A stretch of DNA of 64,000 bases, taken from NCBI RefSeq assembly GCF_006363915.1, contig NZ_CP040946.1. The stretch is one strand, 5' to 3'. A program made the position numbers and the translations under genes. Source of the stretch: Methylophilus medardensis (GTDB taxonomy: Bacteria; Pseudomonadota; Gammaproteobacteria; Burkholderiales; Methylophilaceae). The stretch's first letter is position 1. The number at the start of each line of letters is the position of its first letter. The notes beneath the pieces were generated by a model, which saw only the letters and a program-made list of their open reading frames with translations, had not been told where the DNA came from and made no database searches. This document shows, one piece after another, positions 62,475 through 64,000 of this stretch.

Positions 62475-63329
62475 TTATTTTCTGATGGCGAGAATCTGGT
62501 ACAGGTCAGTGTAGCCTTGCTCAAATCGGCTGGCGTGGTCTGTCATCCACCACTGGCAGTTGCGATAGATTCGCTCACCTGCACTGGCTGCAATGGCCTC
62601 GTACTGTGCCTCTAAATTGGCCAACCAGTGCCGCAAGGTCCGTACATACTGTCTGCGTAAACTATCCACCTTAAACACCTCAAACTGCGCGTGTTCGATC
62701 TGAGCCAGTAGTTGCGCCACATTGCTCAAGGGGGCGGCCCCCTCGGGTTGACCAGCGTCATTTTCAGCCGTCATGCCATGCAGTAGCATGCGGCCGCCCG
62801 GCTTGAGCGCAGCGTGCATATGCGCCAAGCATGCAGTGGTTTCTGTCGCGCTGAGAGGCTCCGCCATGTCAAGGCACACGGCTTTGTGATAGCGGCCTGC
62901 TTCTGGCAACGTTTGATCGTCGGCGAGTTTAATGGTGATTAAGTGCTGCAGCCCACGTTGTTCGACTTGCTTCACGGCGTAGGCATACTCAGTGGAGGTG
63001 TGGGTATAGCCATGAACGAATGCGCCATAATGGCTGGCCGCCCAACACGCTAACTCGCCCCAGCCACAACGCATATCGAGCAAGGTGTCTCCGTGTTGCA
63101 AGTGCAATTGCTGGCAGATCAAGGTCAGTTGGCTGCGTTGCGCTTGCGCCAGGGTATCGTGGGGACCGGAAAAGTGAGCACAAGTATGTAACAAGTGTTC
63201 ATCCAGCCATAAGCGAGCAACGTCTTCGGCTACGGCCTGCGGTTGAGGCGCCGAAAACAATGCATCTGCCAGCAGATGACTTTCAATAGGCAACGCGTGT
63301 GATGTCGCATGCACCGGGTAGTGGCTCAT
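62475..63329 (-). CDS. Cyclopropane-fatty-acid-synthase-like methyltransferase
   Basis: A 284-residue SAM-dependent methyltransferase resembling the catalytic domain of CFA synthases (HTCAHFSGPHDTLAQAQRSQ, LLDMRCGWGELACWAASHYG, VKQVEQRGL, ALKPGGRMLLHGM, RRQYVRTLRHWLANLE). Motif I reads LDMRCGWG where the family usually has LDIGCGWG, so SAM binding may be altered. AGGAG precedes the ATG at 63329. It is 18 bases upstream of the sorbosone dehydrogenase-like gene, likely cotranscribed. The acceptor substrate is not known. Confidence 0.82.
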   Translation of the reverse strand: MSHYPVHATSHALPIESHLLADALFSAPQPQAVAEDVARLWLDEHLLHTCAHFSGPHDTLAQAQRSQLTLICQQLHLQHGDTLLDMRCGWGELACWAASHYGAFVHGYTHTSTEYAYAVKQVEQRGLQHLITIKLADDQTLPEAGRYHKAVCLDMAEPLSATETTACLAHMHAALKPGGRMLLHGMTAENDAGQPEGAAPLSNVAQLLAQIEHAQFEVFKVDSLRRQYVRTLRHWLANLEAQYEAIAASAGERIYRNCQWWMTDHASRFEQGYTDLYQILAIRK

Positions 63330-63410
63330 GTTGTACTCCTGCTCAATGTGCACATTTGTTTTTTTGGCGCAGACACCCGCATACATTTTCCCTAACGCGG
63401 GTGGCTAGGC

Positions 63411-63426
63411 TGACAATGATTTGTCA
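63411..63426. promoter_or_regulatory. Palindrome in the last intergenic region
   Basis: TGACAATGATTTGTCA is a 6-4-6 perfect inverted repeat between the divergent methyltransferase and small exported protein genes, partly repeated by TGTCATGTGACAG just after. The 320-base gap 63330-63651 otherwise holds no gene I can see. A transcription factor site is possible. Confidence 0.35.
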
Positions 63427-63651
63427 TGTGACAGCAGTGTAAAAATGCAACCTTAGCTAGAGTATCCGCGACTGGCTGATTGTGTTGTGGGACCTGTCTG
63501 ACAGCGCTGGCATCTCAGGTCAGGCCGAGCTTCAGTCGGGCACGTATTAAGTCCTACAGCGAAATCAGTCGCTAGCCGACGCCCGGGTTGAAAGCGTCTG
63601 CTTAGAATAGTATTGCGTGCCATGGCGCGCATCATTCACAGGAGAAATGAC

Positions 63652-63966
63652 ATGAAAAAAACAATATTTAGTGCGCGATTGCTCAGTGTGTTGATCGGGG
63701 CCACTTGGATGGCTAGCGCTTGGTCTGCCCCACCGGTAGACAACACCGTGCCGCCTTGCGATCACGCGGGCACCTCGACTAAACCTGCATGTAATATGGA
63801 TTCAGACAGCGTGAAAATGCCGCATGAAAAGGGGGTGATCGTGCCGCCAGAGGTGCCTGCTGAGGGCTTGCCAAATCAGGATAAACGCCGTCTGGAAGGG
63901 GTGCCGCCCAGACCACAGCCGCTGAATGCGACGCCATCTAGTCCCGGCAATGAGTTAAGAAACTAA
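63652..63966 (+). CDS. Small exported proline-rich protein
   Basis: A 104-residue protein with a signal peptide (MKKTIFSARLLSVLIGATWM, cleavage after AWSA about residue 26) and a Pro-rich mature part with two Cys (VPPCDHAGTSTKPAC). AGGAG precedes the ATG at 63652. No recognised family. The last bases of the window (63965-63993) contain an AAAGCCAA/TTGGCTTT inverted repeat that may be its terminator, but no T-run is visible before the window ends. Confidence 0.75.
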   Translation: MKKTIFSARLLSVLIGATWMASAWSAPPVDNTVPPCDHAGTSTKPACNMDSDSVKMPHEKGVIVPPEVPAEGLPNQDKRRLEGVPPRPQPLNATPSSPGNELRN

Positions 63967-64000
63967 AGCCAAGCTTGTCGATGGATTGGCTTTGACGATG

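Overview
The window reads as a chromosomal segment of a methylotrophic betaproteobacterium, most likely a member of the Methylophilaceae (Methylophilus/Methylovorus/Methylotenera type). The support is indirect: a stand-alone pqqA (57582-57653), a molybdopterin oxidoreductase followed by a small overlapping gene in the manner of fdh4AB of methylotrophs (11241-13893), a lipoprotein of the sorbosone dehydrogenase family, moderate GC, and a groESL promoter carrying both a sigma-32 promoter and a CIRCE operator. No 16S gene or other decisive marker is present, so the family assignment is inference.

Layout. 1-9.7 kb is a conserved housekeeping block: two small lipoproteins and a YjbQ protein, then envC-gpmI (minus) divergent from a YibN-type rhodanese-grxC-secB-gpsA (plus), the order known from enterobacteria, then fklB and groL-groS (minus). 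9.7-11.2 kb is a gene-poor, AT-rich gap with two small membrane proteins. 11.2-17.4 kb holds the Fdh4-like oxidoreductase pair, a MocR-type regulator and a GGDEF-EAL protein.

17.7-51.2 kb is the striking part. Two FecI-type sigma factor / FecR anti-sigma / very large TonB-dependent receptor modules (17784-23015 and 45952-51150) flank, in order: two paralogous exported proteins of no family I recognise, an RTX protein, a type I secretion apparatus with two ABC transporter subunits plus HlyD and TolC homologues, a compact type II secretion-like system (gspG, F, E, PilM/N/O/P-like proteins, secretin, three pseudopilins), a dedicated ExbB-ExbD-TonB set, and a PEP-CTERM-like protein. The architecture resembles the haemophore (has) locus logic of sigma, anti-sigma, signalling receptor, secreted binding protein, type I exporter and TonB, expanded with a type II system and a second receptor module. 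Both receptors carry an EF-hand-like loop. My reading is a secreted-protein-assisted nutrient (metal or metal-complex) acquisition system; the ligand is not visible from sequence. A related promoter-like element lies upstream of both receptors and exbB, a second shared motif precedes both sigma genes, and all three exported-protein genes have a leader hairpin with AGGCA/TGCCT arms.

51.3-64 kb is ordinary envelope and stress content: DUF6279-type and glycine-zipper lipoproteins, an aldo/keto reductase, outer membrane phospholipase A, NhaA, the orphan pqqA with a perfect inverted repeat upstream and a terminator downstream, a pyridoxamine-phosphate-oxidase-fold protein, DUF2171, DUF2383 and Yip1 family proteins, an atypical NarL-type regulator, the sorbosone dehydrogenase-like lipoprotein, a CFA-synthase-like methyltransferase and a small exported protein. 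No tRNA, rRNA, CRISPR array, integrase or insertion sequence was seen. Most start codons were chosen from ribosome binding sites and family lengths and are therefore inferences.
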